A stretch of 64,000 nt of DNA, taken from Pseudomonas indica NBRC 103045. Lineage in GTDB: Bacteria; Pseudomonadota; Gammaproteobacteria; Pseudomonadales; Pseudomonadaceae. The translations under genes were made by a program, and so were the position numbers. The DNA lies in the NCBI RefSeq assembly GCF_002091635.1, contig NZ_BDAC01000001.1, positions 248,001-312,000 of the forward strand, written 5' to 3'. The notes beneath the pieces are model-generated. The model saw only the letters and a list, made by a program, of their open reading frames with translations, made no database searches and had not been told where the DNA came from. Positions 1 to 7,749 of the stretch are shown here, one piece after another. Within the stretch, counting starts at the first letter, position 1. Each line of letters starts with the position of its first letter.

Positions 1-191
1 GCCGCTCCGCTCACCGACATTCCGGCATCGAGTTCGCCGGCCACGGCCTGCAACAAGGATGATTTGCCCGCGCCGCCGGGCCCGATCAGCGTCAACGCTC
101 CGGGGCTCGTTACCGATAGATACAGACTGCGAACGACAGGCTTGCCCGACCTGGCGACGCTGAGCTTCCGAACTTCAAACACGCACAGCAC
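1..191 (-). CDS. ABC transporter ATP-binding protein, N-terminal part (cut by window edge)
   Basis: Only the first 63 or so residues lie in the window. The reading frame opens with GTG at 191-189, directly preceded by an in-frame TAG, so translation cannot start further upstream. The peptide has the beta-strand start of an ABC nucleotide-binding domain and a Walker A loop, GPGGAGKSS, around residues 39-47. That identifies an ATPase that energises a membrane transporter; the substrate is unknown. No good ribosome binding site is visible before the GTG. The gene could therefore be a remnant or start at a later codon, and the family call is surer than the claim that the gene is intact. Confidence 0.6.
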   Translation of the reverse strand, partial: MLCVFEVRKLSVARSGKPVVRSLYLSVTSPGALTLIGPGGAGKSSLLQAVAGELDAGMSVSGA

Positions 192-408
192 CTAGTGGCC
201 GGATCCAAGGGATCGTTCGCAAGAACGAACTCCCGTTAGCGACAGGCTCTTATGGAATTGGGAGAAGTTCGGGATTTTTACCGTCTCGATCAGAACCCGT
301 ACAAGTGGACAATTAACGGGATGTGAGGGGCCTTTCGCCGAAGTTGGCAAATGCAACGAGATACACAATACATATCAATATAGAGATAGATCACAATTTC
401 TCATGAAC
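192..408. other. intergenic region, AT-rich for this window
   Basis: No gene is supported here. The stretch from about 320 to 405 is clearly richer in A and T than the rest of the window, with runs such as ACATATCAATATAGAGATAG, and may hold a promoter, but no -35/-10 pair stands out. A short inverted repeat, GTTCGCAAGAACGAAC, lies near 214-229. With the broken genes on both sides, the composition suggests a junction left by past rearrangement (inference). Confidence 0.4.
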
Positions 409-695
409 GACGCGCGTAAAGGCCCGTCGTCAGGCCTCTCATGCCATTCATCACATCATTGTGGGTCAGCGCCTCGACGGCGAGGCGAACCCGGTGCGGC
501 AAATGAGGCGCCTGCAACCACAGGGCATGGCATCGTAGAGAAACGCCGGCTGCTCCGTCAGCAATTGCACGAGCGCACCGGAGACGAGGCGCTCGCGCAC
601 CAGCCAGGCAAGCACATTCCAATGTTGTGGCAACGACATCCAGATCGTCGAAGCAAAGGCGATGGGAAGGCATGATTCCAGCGAGACAAATCACC
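409..695 (-). pseudogene. decayed partial copy of the neighbouring LysR gene (C-terminal end)
   Basis: This segment runs parallel to 708-1025, the 3' end and downstream flank of the intact LysR gene. Recognisable blocks are RLCFDDLD, ALWLQAPHLP and RVRLAVEALT on the minus strand. Compared with the intact copy it has several small deletions: about 11 bases near the stop codon, a single base in the block before ALWLQAPHLP, and about 12 bases further upstream. These put the pieces in different frames. No helix-turn-helix part is present. It is best read as a partial tandem duplication that has since decayed, not as an expressed protein. Confidence 0.75.
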
Positions 696-747
696 CGTTC
701 TCGCTGGACGCGCGCGTAAGCCCGTCGTCAAGCCATCCGGCCATTCA

Positions 748-1644
748 TCACATCATTGCGGGTAAAGCGTCCGTCAGCGCCTCGACGGCGAGGCGAACCC
801 GGCGCGGTAAATGAGGCGCCTGCAACCACAGGGCATAGGCATCGTAGAGAAACGCCGGTTGCTCCGGCAGCAACTGCACGAGCGCACCGGAGGAGAGACG
901 CTCGCGCACCAGCCAGGAAGGCAGCCAGGCAAGCCCCATTCCCAGCGTCGCGGCATCGGCAACCGCATCCAGATCGTCGAAACGAAGGCGATTGGCAGGT
1001 GTGATTTCCAGCGGCGACTGACCTTCCTGCGGAAACAGCCATGGGCGGATGCGCCCGGATCGCCGATAAATAACGGCTTGGTGTCCCGCCAATTCCTCCA
1101 CCCGCTGCGGCCGGCCATGCCGCTCGAGATAGGCGGGCGCCGCACACACCAGCATGCGTTGACGTGCCACGCGGCGAGCGACCAGACCGGGCTTTTCCTC
1201 CGGATCGCCGGTACGAATGGCGAGGTCGTAGTCGTCCTCGGCCAGGTCGGAGAAGCGGTCGCTGAACGACAGGTCCAGCTCCAGTGCCGGATACTGCTGC
1301 GCCAGTTTCAGCAGCACGGGCGCCACACAGCGACGGCCGAAGTGCACGGGCATGGTGACGTGCAACCGGCCGCGCGGCTCGGCCAGTTGGTCGGCTACCA
1401 GCGCATCCGCCGCTTCCACCTCGGCCAACACGATCCGGCAGCGTTCGTAATAGGCACGGCCGAAATCCGTGAGGCTCTGGCGGCGAGTGGTCCGGGTCAG
1501 GAGCCGTACGCCCAGGCGCTCCTCGAGAAAACGTACATGCTTGCCCACCATGGGCCCGGACAGTTCCAGTGCCTCGGCAGCCGCGGTGAACGAGCCCAGA
1601 TCCACGGCCTTGACGAACACCGCCATGCTGGTGAGGCGATCCAT
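748..1644 (-). CDS. LysR-family transcriptional regulator
   Basis: A 298-residue protein of normal LysR length. An N-terminal winged helix-turn-helix occupies roughly residues 1-60 (MDRLTSMAVFVKAVDLGSF, then a recognition helix around GPMVGKHVRFLEERLG). It is followed by a LysR substrate-binding domain from about residue 90 (RGRLHVTMPVHFGRR) to the end. It belongs to the large AaeR/PA-type subgroup whose members often control a divergent oxidoreductase. It is transcribed away from the alcohol dehydrogenase-like gene at 1748, with a 103-base shared control region, so regulation of that gene is the natural inference. The inducer is unknown. A decayed copy of its 3' end lies immediately downstream. 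Confidence 0.9.
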   Translation of the reverse strand: MDRLTSMAVFVKAVDLGSFTAAAEALELSGPMVGKHVRFLEERLGVRLLTRTTRRQSLTDFGRAYYERCRIVLAEVEAADALVADQLAEPRGRLHVTMPVHFGRRCVAPVLLKLAQQYPALELDLSFSDRFSDLAEDDYDLAIRTGDPEEKPGLVARRVARQRMLVCAAPAYLERHGRPQRVEELAGHQAVIYRRSGRIRPWLFPQEGQSPLEITPANRLRFDDLDAVADAATLGMGLAWLPSWLVRERLSSGALVQLLPEQPAFLYDAYALWLQAPHLPRRVRLAVEALTDALPAMM

Positions 1645-1747
1645 ATTGGAAACTCCTGGTTTCGACTGTTCTGGCTGTACGACGATTTATCCGCCGATAC
1701 GGCACCACCATAGTGTATTCGGTCCTTTCAATTTGGAGTCGAACACC

Positions 1748-2737
1748 ATGGCCCGCGTCGTCCGCTTTCACCAACTGGGTGGTCCCGAGGTTCTGCGCAT
1801 CGAGCACGTCGACATACCGGACCCCAGCCAGGGCGAAGTCCGGATTCGCGTCAAGGCATTGGGCCTGAACCGGGCCGAAGCGCTGCTACGCGCCGGAACC
1901 TACATCGAAACGCCGACCTTCCCCTCGGGCCTCGGCCTCGAAGCGGCGGGCCTCATCGAAGCGGTCGGCCCCGGTGTGGAAGGGCTCGCGCCGGGCGACG
2001 CGGTCAGCTTGGTACCACCGCAATCGATGGTCCGCTGGCCCACCTATGGCGAGCGCATCAACATGCCCGCCGCGCTGGTGGTCAAGCACCCGCCGGCACT
2101 CGACTGGGACACGGCCGCCGCCACCTGGATGCCCTACCTGACTGCTTACGGCGCCCTGATCGACCTCGCCGGGCTACGCCGGGGCGACTTCGTGGTGGTG
2201 ACGGCGGCCTCCAGCAGTGTCGGCCTGGCGGCGATCCAGATCGCCAATCGGGTGGGTGCGATACCCATCGCGGTAACGCGGACGTCCGCCAAGTGGCAGG
2301 CTCTGCTCGAACAGGGTGCGGCCTATGTGGTGGCGTCGGGCGAAGAGGATCTGGCCGCTCGGCTGGCGGAAATCAGCGGCACCCAAGGCGTACGGGTCGT
2401 GCTCGACCCAATCGGCGGCCCGATAGTCGCCCCCTTGACCGCAGCCATGGCAGAGGGCGGCATCTTCATCGAATACGGCGGCCTGAGCCCTGAACCCACG
2501 CCCTTCCCCTTGTTCGCCGTGCTGAGCAAGCGGCTGACCCTGCGCGGCTACCTCGTCCACGAGATCACCGGCGACCCGGTCCGCCTGGAGGCCGCCAAGC
2601 GCTTCATCCTCGACGGGCTGGAGTCCGGCGCGTTCCGGCCGGTGATCGCCAGGACCTTCGTCTTCGACCAGATCGTCGAGGCGCATCGCTACCTGGAGTC
2701 CAACGAGCAGTTCGGCAAGGTCGTGGTGAGGGTTTGA
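1748..2737 (+). CDS. zinc-type alcohol dehydrogenase / quinone oxidoreductase family protein (MDR superfamily)
   Basis: 329 residues. The start is ATG at 1748 (MARVVRFHQLGG), behind a GGAG motif 11 bases upstream; the frame is open further upstream but only into the regulator region. The N-terminal GroES-like domain (about 1-130) begins GPEVLRIEHVDIPDP. The Rossmann domain has a VVTAASSSVGLAAIQIANR stretch around 145-165, where the usual GGVG-type loop is SSSVG. No structural zinc cysteines are seen, which fits the quinone oxidoreductase branch using NADPH to reduce carbonyl or enone compounds. It is divergent from the LysR regulator. The substrate cannot be predicted. Confidence 0.85.
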   Translation: MARVVRFHQLGGPEVLRIEHVDIPDPSQGEVRIRVKALGLNRAEALLRAGTYIETPTFPSGLGLEAAGLIEAVGPGVEGLAPGDAVSLVPPQSMVRWPTYGERINMPAALVVKHPPALDWDTAAATWMPYLTAYGALIDLAGLRRGDFVVVTAASSSVGLAAIQIANRVGAIPIAVTRTSAKWQALLEQGAAYVVASGEEDLAARLAEISGTQGVRVVLDPIGGPIVAPLTAAMAEGGIFIEYGGLSPEPTPFPLFAVLSKRLTLRGYLVHEITGDPVRLEAAKRFILDGLESGAFRPVIARTFVFDQIVEAHRYLESNEQFGKVVVRV

Positions 2738-2890
2738 TTGGGTTACCCCGATCATGGCCCAGTCCGAAACACCGATCTTGGCACTGGGTCACCGGGCCAA
2801 GGCTGCGTAGATTCTCGCTCACCGGCCACGGTTGTTCTGCTCGACGCAGACGGACGTCGGTATCCCTTCATCTTTCAGCGAATGACGACC

Positions 2891-3370
2891 ATGAGCCAGC
2901 GCATCGACTACTTCAAGATTTCCAAACAAGCCGCCAACAAACTCGTCGAACTCAACATGCTCCTGACCGAGAAGCCGTTCCTCAACGAGGTCGGCCATCT
3001 GGTCACGCTGCGGGCATCGCAGTTGAACGGCTGCGCCTTCTGCGTGGACATGCACGTGAAGGAAGCCAAGATCCACGGCGAGCGCGAACTGCGCCTGCAC
3101 CATGTCGCGGTGTGGCGCGAATCGCCGCTGTTCTCGCCCCGCGAGCGCGCCGTGCTGGCGTGGACCGAGGCCCTGACCCAGTTGCCGCCGCACGGCGTCT
3201 CGGATGCACTGTTCGATAGCGTGCGCGAGCAGCTGTCGGAACAGGAACTGTCCGACCTGTCCTTCCTCATCGTCGCCATCAACGGCTGGAACCGCCTGAA
3301 CGTGGCCTTCCAGGCGGTGCCGGGCACGCTCGACAAGCTGTACGGGCTGGACAAGGCCAACCTGAGCTGA
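2891..3370 (+). CDS. carboxymuconolactone decarboxylase / AhpD-like family protein
   Basis: 159 residues if started at the ATG at 2891 (MSQRIDYFKIS). An ATG nine bases earlier (2882) is equally possible, and neither has a strong ribosome binding site. The AhpD-type redox motif is intact: NGCAFCVDMH gives the CxxC pair and the histidine three residues after the second Cys. Such proteins are small helical thiol oxidoreductases or peroxidases; many are stress-related and of unknown substrate. It follows the MDR oxidoreductase by about 150 bases on the same strand and may be co-transcribed with it. Its 3' end lies only 10 bases from the convergent MocR gene. Confidence 0.85.
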   Translation: MSQRIDYFKISKQAANKLVELNMLLTEKPFLNEVGHLVTLRASQLNGCAFCVDMHVKEAKIHGERELRLHHVAVWRESPLFSPRERAVLAWTEALTQLPPHGVSDALFDSVREQLSEQELSDLSFLIVAINGWNRLNVAFQAVPGTLDKLYGLDKANLS

Positions 3371-3380
3371 GCCGCTCGCG

Positions 3381-4814
3381 TCAGAGCGACTGTCGGATCA
3401 GCACGCCGAGCTGCTCGGCCTGGCTGGCCATGGCGCAGTTGGTGAAACTGACCAGCAAGCCCGAGCCGCGGTGTTCCGATGCCCACCAGGGCGACAGCGG
3501 CTGCCCGGCCACGCCATGCGCCAGCAGTCGCTCGGCCACCGGCAGGTCGCTGCCCTCGCCGGGCAGGCGCAGGAGCAGGTGCATGCCGCCTGGCGAAGGC
3601 TCCACCCGCGCACAGCCGCCCAGCCCACGCGCCAGGGCGGCGGCGGTGAGGGCCCGACGCTCGCTGTAGAGCCGGCGCATGCGCTGGATATGACGGGCGA
3701 AGTGGCCTTCGGCCATGAAGTCAGCGACGATGGCCTGGGTCATCGCCGGTGTCGTCGCGGCGAAGAGCATGCGCCCCACGCGCTCGAAGGTGGCGACCTG
3801 GGCCTGCGGTACCACGAGGTATGCCAGCCGGATACCGGGAAACAGCACCTTGCTGAAGGTGCCCGTGTACAGCACGCGACCGTGACGGTCCAGGCTCGCC
3901 AAGGCGGGCAGCGGACGGCTCACGTAGCGGTACTCGCCGTCGTAATCGTCTTCCACCACCCAACTGCCGGATGCCGCCGCCCAATCGAGCAGCGCCTGCC
4001 TGCGCGGCAGCGAGAGCGTCATCGACAACGGACTCTGGTGCGCCGGGGTGACGACCGCCACCCGCGCATCGCGGGCGAGCGCAACGCCGCGCGCCACGTC
4101 CAACCCCTCCTCATCCACCGCGACCGGCACCGTCTGCAGTCCGAACTGCTTCAGAATCTGCCGTGCCGGTGGGTAGCCGGGATCTTCCACCCAGGCCCGC
4201 TCGCCCGGACGCAGCAAGGCATGGGCGACGAATTGCAGGCTGCTGCGCCAACCGGCAGTGACGAATACCTGGTGCGCCCCGCAATCGATCCCGCGCGCCA
4301 CTTGCAGGTACGAGGCGATGGCGCTGCGCAAGGCGGGCAAGCCATGGGGCGGTGGATAATCCAGGTCCGCCAGGCTCATGCCGCGCGCGTAGCGCGCGCC
4401 CAGCCGCGCCCAGGTCTTGCGCGGGAACGCATCCAGCGCCGGCACGCCCATCTGGAACGGCAACAGATGCGAGGGTCGCCAGAGTACATCCTGCTCGAGA
4501 CCGGACGGCTGCGGTGTATCGGTCGGAGGTGCGGCAGGAGGTAGGATGGGCTGCAGTTCCGGGTTCACCACCGTACCGGCCTGCCCACGCGCCAGCAGGT
4601 AGCCTTCGCTGACCAGCAGCGAATAGGCCAGCTCCACGGTCCCGCGCGCCACGCCCAGCTCCTTGGCCAATGCGCGCGCCGACGGCACGCGATCGCCTGG
4701 TCCCAGGGTACTGGCGGCGATGGCACCTCGTACCCGTTCATACAGTTGGCGATAGAGCGGCTCGTTTCCCTGTGGGGAGAGCGGCGAAAAGGCATCGTGC
4801 AGGGGCATGGACAT
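3381..4814 (-). CDS. MocR/PdxR-type regulator (GntR helix-turn-helix fused to aminotransferase fold)
   Basis: 477 residues, typical of the family. A GntR-type winged helix is at about 18-85 (PLYRQLYERVRGAI, VPSARALAKELGVARGTV). A class I aminotransferase-like domain runs from about 115 to the end. The PLP-binding lysine is visible as K322 in YTGTFSKVLFPG, together with TPAHQSPLS and EDDYDGEYRY, so cofactor binding is expected. Family members use bound PLP or an amino-acid adduct as effector and usually regulate a divergent gene. Here that is the GNAT gene at 4879, 64 bases away, followed by the azoreductase-like gene. An alternative start two codons later is possible. Target and ligand are inferred only from context. 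Confidence 0.9.
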   Translation of the reverse strand: MSMPLHDAFSPLSPQGNEPLYRQLYERVRGAIAASTLGPGDRVPSARALAKELGVARGTVELAYSLLVSEGYLLARGQAGTVVNPELQPILPPAAPPTDTPQPSGLEQDVLWRPSHLLPFQMGVPALDAFPRKTWARLGARYARGMSLADLDYPPPHGLPALRSAIASYLQVARGIDCGAHQVFVTAGWRSSLQFVAHALLRPGERAWVEDPGYPPARQILKQFGLQTVPVAVDEEGLDVARGVALARDARVAVVTPAHQSPLSMTLSLPRRQALLDWAAASGSWVVEDDYDGEYRYVSRPLPALASLDRHGRVLYTGTFSKVLFPGIRLAYLVVPQAQVATFERVGRMLFAATTPAMTQAIVADFMAEGHFARHIQRMRRLYSERRALTAAALARGLGGCARVEPSPGGMHLLLRLPGEGSDLPVAERLLAHGVAGQPLSPWWASEHRGSGLLVSFTNCAMASQAEQLGVLIRQSL

Positions 4815-4878
4815 GGCCTAGTCGGAAAGTCGTTTCATGGCTCAATGCATTGTGGCATAGCCGGCCTACCATGCCGCC

Positions 4879-5361
4879 ATGACCTACTTACATCACCAAT
4901 CACTCCCCAGCGTGCTGGACTTGGCCGACCCGGCATTACGCCCGCTCGACGGGCCCGGCGACCTGCGCGCCGCCTACCCGGTGATGCGCGAATTGCGTCC
5001 TCACTTGGCCAGCGAGGCCGACTTCCTCGCCCGCGTCGAACGCATGCGGCCCCAGGGCTATCGCCTCGTCGGCGCTTTCGATGGCGCCGCGCTGGTGGCG
5101 CTGGCCGGCTACCGGTTGCAGGAAAACCTGGTGTACGGCGCCTTCCTCTACGTGGACGATCTCATCACCGCCGAGCCCCACCGTGGCGGCCACTGGGGCG
5201 CCCGCCTGCTGCGCGCACTCGACCGCGTGGCACGCGCCGAAGGCTGCGCGCGGCTGGTGCTGGACACCGGTCTCGCCAACGCGCGTGCCCAGCGCTTCTA
5301 CTTCCGCGAGGGGCTCTACACCGGCGCGCTGCGCTTCCAGAAGCTGCTCGACAGCCACTGA
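4879..5361 (+). CDS. GNAT-family N-acetyltransferase
   Basis: 160 residues with a GNAT fold. The acetyl-CoA binding region follows the beta4 strand, around YVDDLITAEPHRGGHWGARLL; the usual Q/RxxGxG/A loop reads HRGGHWG. A conserved C-terminal block, LDTGLANARAQRFYFREG, is typical of the amino-acid or small-amine acetylating subgroup. It is divergent from the MocR regulator and is followed 23 bases later by an azoreductase-like gene, so the two probably form an operon. The substrate is unknown. Confidence 0.85.
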   Translation: MTYLHHQSLPSVLDLADPALRPLDGPGDLRAAYPVMRELRPHLASEADFLARVERMRPQGYRLVGAFDGAALVALAGYRLQENLVYGAFLYVDDLITAEPHRGGHWGARLLRALDRVARAEGCARLVLDTGLANARAQRFYFREGLYTGALRFQKLLDSH

Positions 5362-5384
5362 TCATCACTTCCGAGGACCACGCC

Positions 5385-6026
5385 ATGCCCCTCCAGGACA
5401 CCGCCTCCCTCCGCGTACTGCGCCTCATCTGCAGCCCACGCGGCTCGGATTCCGAAAGCTACCGGCTGTCGCAGCAGATCCTCGACGGGCTGGCGAGCCA
5501 GGCCGGCGAGCGCGGTCTCGAACTCACCGACCTCGACCTCAACGACTTGCCCCATGTCGACCATGACTATGCCGCCGCCCTCGCCTCGCCAGTCGAGCCG
5601 GAGCGTATGCATCCCGGCAGCGCCCTGCACCGCTCCGACACATTGATCCGGCAACTCGAGGCAGCCGACGTCCTGCTGATCGCCACACCCATGCACAACT
5701 ACACCGTGCCCTCGGCGCTCAAGGTCTGGATCGACCATATCGTGCGGATACGTATCACCTTCATCGGCACGCCCCAGGGCAAACAGGGCGTCCTGCGCGA
5801 CCGCCCCGTCCACGTCGCCATCGCCTCGGGCGGCCCTTTCAGCGGCGAGAACGCCCGGCAGCCGGACTTCCTCCGCCCCTACCTCAAGGCCGCGCTGGGT
5901 ACCGTGGGCTTGCACGACCTACACTTCTTCGCCGTCGAAGGCACGGCGCGGGGGGATGCGGCCCTGGAAGCGGCGCGGGAACGGGCCGGGGTGGCAGTCG
6001 GGGAATTTTTTGCGATGACGCGTTGA
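5385..6026 (+). CDS. NAD(P)H-dependent FMN oxidoreductase, azoreductase-like
   Basis: 213 residues. The start ATG at 5385 has a GAGGA ribosome binding site 7 bases upstream and gives MPLQDTASLRVLRLICSPRG, where SPRG is the FMN phosphate-binding loop of the flavodoxin-like fold. The block ADVLLIATPMHNYTVPSALK is the classical AzoR/NQO1 motif holding the flavin. GGPFSGENARQPDF marks the second flavin loop. Family members reduce quinones, azo dyes or nitroaromatics by two-electron transfer in the cytoplasm. It probably shares a transcript with the GNAT gene under MocR control. The true substrate is not predictable. Confidence 0.85.
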   Translation: MPLQDTASLRVLRLICSPRGSDSESYRLSQQILDGLASQAGERGLELTDLDLNDLPHVDHDYAAALASPVEPERMHPGSALHRSDTLIRQLEAADVLLIATPMHNYTVPSALKVWIDHIVRIRITFIGTPQGKQGVLRDRPVHVAIASGGPFSGENARQPDFLRPYLKAALGTVGLHDLHFFAVEGTARGDAALEAARERAGVAVGEFFAMTR

Positions 6027-6340
6027 GAGGGGCGACAGTCGATCGTCTTGCCTGACTTGGCCCACGACACGGGTGCAGGAACGGTCCTAACAAACAGGCT
6101 TCTGGTCTGAACCGGTGCGAATGGCTCGACTCCGCCCCCTCACCCGGCCCTCTCCCCAGCGGGGCGGGGGGCGGTATGTGCGGGCTTACAGACGCTCGAA
6201 TTCCTCCATCTTTTAGCCAACACACGGACACCTTGAACGGCATTAACTGAGGACCGTTCGATTGGGCCACTACCTCCCGTAGGGGTGAATTCATTCGCCC
6301 GGCGAAGCCCCGCCGGGCGGATAAATCCGTCACTATCCGG
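6027..6340. other. 314-base gene-free gap with hairpins and REP-like sequence
   Basis: No coding frame is convincing here. The gap separates the azoreductase-like gene from the convergent DUF4432 gene. It holds a C- and G-rich CCCTCTCCCCAGCGGGG block (about 6148-6164) resembling repeats seen elsewhere in this window. It also holds a member of the GAATTCATTCGCC repeat, and a perfect 9-base stem CGCCCGGCG/CGCCGGGCG at 6296-6304 and 6311-6319 that could end transcription from either side. Confidence 0.5.
6284..6299. repeat. dispersed near-palindrome, GGTGAATTCATTCGCC
   Basis: One member of a short repeat family whose consensus here is GTAGGGGCGAATTCATTCGCC. Its arms GGCGAAT and ATTCGCC can pair. 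Other members are at 7731, 9825 and 23330. This copy has one T in place of C in the left arm and is joined directly to the 9-base stem at 6296-6319. Confidence 0.6.
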
Positions 6341-7552
6341 TCAGTCCTTGCTCAGATCGACCAGCGGCACCTGGCGGACTTCGGTCTTGCGGCCGGCCTG
6401 GAGGCTGTCGACCTGCTTCACGGCCTTGTCCACGGCGACTTTGTCGGCGAGGAGTTGGAAACGCACGTCGAAGTGGCGCTGTTCCTTCGGACCGATGCTC
6501 GGGACGAGGCCAAGCGGGCGTTGGTAGCGGCGGTTGTAGGAGAAGCTGGTGCCGGGCTCCAGACCGGTGACGTAACCCTGGCCCTGGGTGTCGGTGTTCT
6601 TCCACAGGGAGAACACCGGCAACTGCTGGGTATTGAAGCCCACCGCGATGCCCCGGTCGCCGGCCTTATTGTGGAGGATGGCAAGGGTGTCGCCGCGCTC
6701 GTCGGCATAGGGGATGACGTTGTAGACGGTTTCGTCGTAGTCCGGCGTCGGTGCGCGATAGGTCTGCCAGGTGGCGAGATCGCCCTTGGCCTTGTCGTTG
6801 AAGGGCGAGACCTGCTTCACCGGGGCGACGAAGCGGGCGTCCTCTTCCAGCAGCGGGGAACCGAAGTTGTTGTGGTACAGCGCCTGGTATTCCTTGGGAT
6901 AGTCGCCGTTGTTGGTCAGGGTGTCGTGAAGGCTGAAGGCCGTGGCACCAGGCTCGACGGCCAGTTCGGTGTGGATGCTGAAGTCCACTTTCTTGAAGGC
7001 TTTTTCTTGCAGCTCGCCGCGCAAGCGGATGCGGTACGGCGGTTTCTCGTCGATTTCCAGTACCACGCGGGAGGCCGGGATGTTGGCGGCGCGGCCGTGG
7101 AGGGTGAGCAACTCGCCGTTGTCCACACCGGGGTGGCCGACCCATTCGTAGCCGCAGCGGGTGACCAACTCGTTGAAGCCCTCCAACCAGCCCAGCCCGC
7201 CACGGCCGTTGAGTTCGATGAAGGCCGGGTTGACCACTTCGTTCACGGGCGAATCCCAGCCCAGGCGCACGTCGCCAGCCTGGGCGCGGAGGACGTTCAT
7301 GCCGCGGGTGGGAATGACGGTGAGGGTCATGGCGCCGTTATCGATGTCGATCAGGCTGACGCCTTCCTGTCGGCCGCCATGCAGAGTGCGCAGGCTGACA
7401 CTGAAGGGCCGGTCGGCCTTGATGCCGAGCTCTTCGCTGGTGACACGCCAGTTCTGCGCCGGGGTATCGGCGTCAATGAGAACACGTTCCCAGGCCATGG
7501 CGGGCAGGGAAAAGCAGGCAGCGAGGCCGACGAGCAGGCGGGAGCAGTGCAT
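6341..7552 (-). CDS. secreted DUF4432 family protein (aldose 1-epimerase-like fold)
   Basis: 403 residues. An AAGGA ribosome binding site lies 8 bases before the ATG. Residues 1-20 form a Sec signal peptide (MHCSRLLVGLAACFSLPAMA, cleavage before W21), so the mature protein is periplasmic. The rest matches the galactose-mutarotase-like beta-sandwich of DUF4432: TVIPTRGMNVLRA near 80-95, FNELVTRCGYEWVGHPG near 120, a histidine in LTLHGRAANIPAS, and ALYHNNFGSPLL. Most DUF4432 proteins are cytoplasmic, so an export signal is notable. The reaction is probably sugar or sugar-derivative epimerisation, but this is family inference only. The gene stands alone behind a palindromic operator. Confidence 0.85.
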   Translation of the reverse strand: MHCSRLLVGLAACFSLPAMAWERVLIDADTPAQNWRVTSEELGIKADRPFSVSLRTLHGGRQEGVSLIDIDNGAMTLTVIPTRGMNVLRAQAGDVRLGWDSPVNEVVNPAFIELNGRGGLGWLEGFNELVTRCGYEWVGHPGVDNGELLTLHGRAANIPASRVVLEIDEKPPYRIRLRGELQEKAFKKVDFSIHTELAVEPGATAFSLHDTLTNNGDYPKEYQALYHNNFGSPLLEEDARFVAPVKQVSPFNDKAKGDLATWQTYRAPTPDYDETVYNVIPYADERGDTLAILHNKAGDRGIAVGFNTQQLPVFSLWKNTDTQGQGYVTGLEPGTSFSYNRRYQRPLGLVPSIGPKEQRHFDVRFQLLADKVAVDKAVKQVDSLQAGRKTEVRQVPLVDLSKD

Positions 7553-7585
7553 GGTGAAGTCCTTTGTTGTTGTTCGGGTTGGGTA

Positions 7586-7614
7586 AAATTAGCTGAATCG
7601 ATTCAGCTTGCAAA
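7586..7614 (-). promoter_or_regulatory. promoter with perfect 18-bp palindromic operator upstream of the DUF4432 gene
   Basis: The sequence AGCTGAATCGATTCAGCT at 7591-7608 is a perfect dyad with a central CG, the form bound by LacI/GalR-family repressors. On the minus strand it sits exactly between a plausible -35 (TTTGCA, 7614-7609) and a weak -10 (TAATTT, 7591-7586) with a 17-base spacer. That is the classical place for a repressor. The centre lies about 47 bases before the start codon. No LacI-family gene is in the window. The operator is well supported by symmetry; the promoter hexamers are less certain. Confidence 0.6.
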
Positions 7615-7730
7615 CCCAAAAACCAGCATCTACCTGCCTTCGTAGAAGCCAGCTCTGCTGGCGAAGCTTCTCTGCGGCTCATTCGCGAGCAGAGCTCGCT
7701 CCTACAGCCACTCGATGAGGCGCCCCGGAT

Positions 7731-7749
7731 GGGCGAATGAATTCGCCCC
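7731..7749. repeat. dispersed near-palindrome GGGCGAATGAATTCGCCC, abutting the recQ stop codon
   Basis: Read on the minus strand this is the full repeat consensus (CG)TAGGGGCGAATTCATTCGCCC. The TAG at its left end is the stop codon of the RecQ-family gene. Just upstream on the plus strand (about 7670-7706) is another REP-like hairpin, GCGAGCAGAGCTCGC followed by TCCTACA, of a type common between Pseudomonas genes. The stretch 7620-7750 is thus a small cluster of repetitive hairpins between the two genes. Confidence 0.6.

Noticed and set aside
1-740. prophage or integrative element edge
   Set aside because: No integrase, phage gene, tRNA or clear attachment repeat; the AT-rich gap and broken genes alone do not show a phage.
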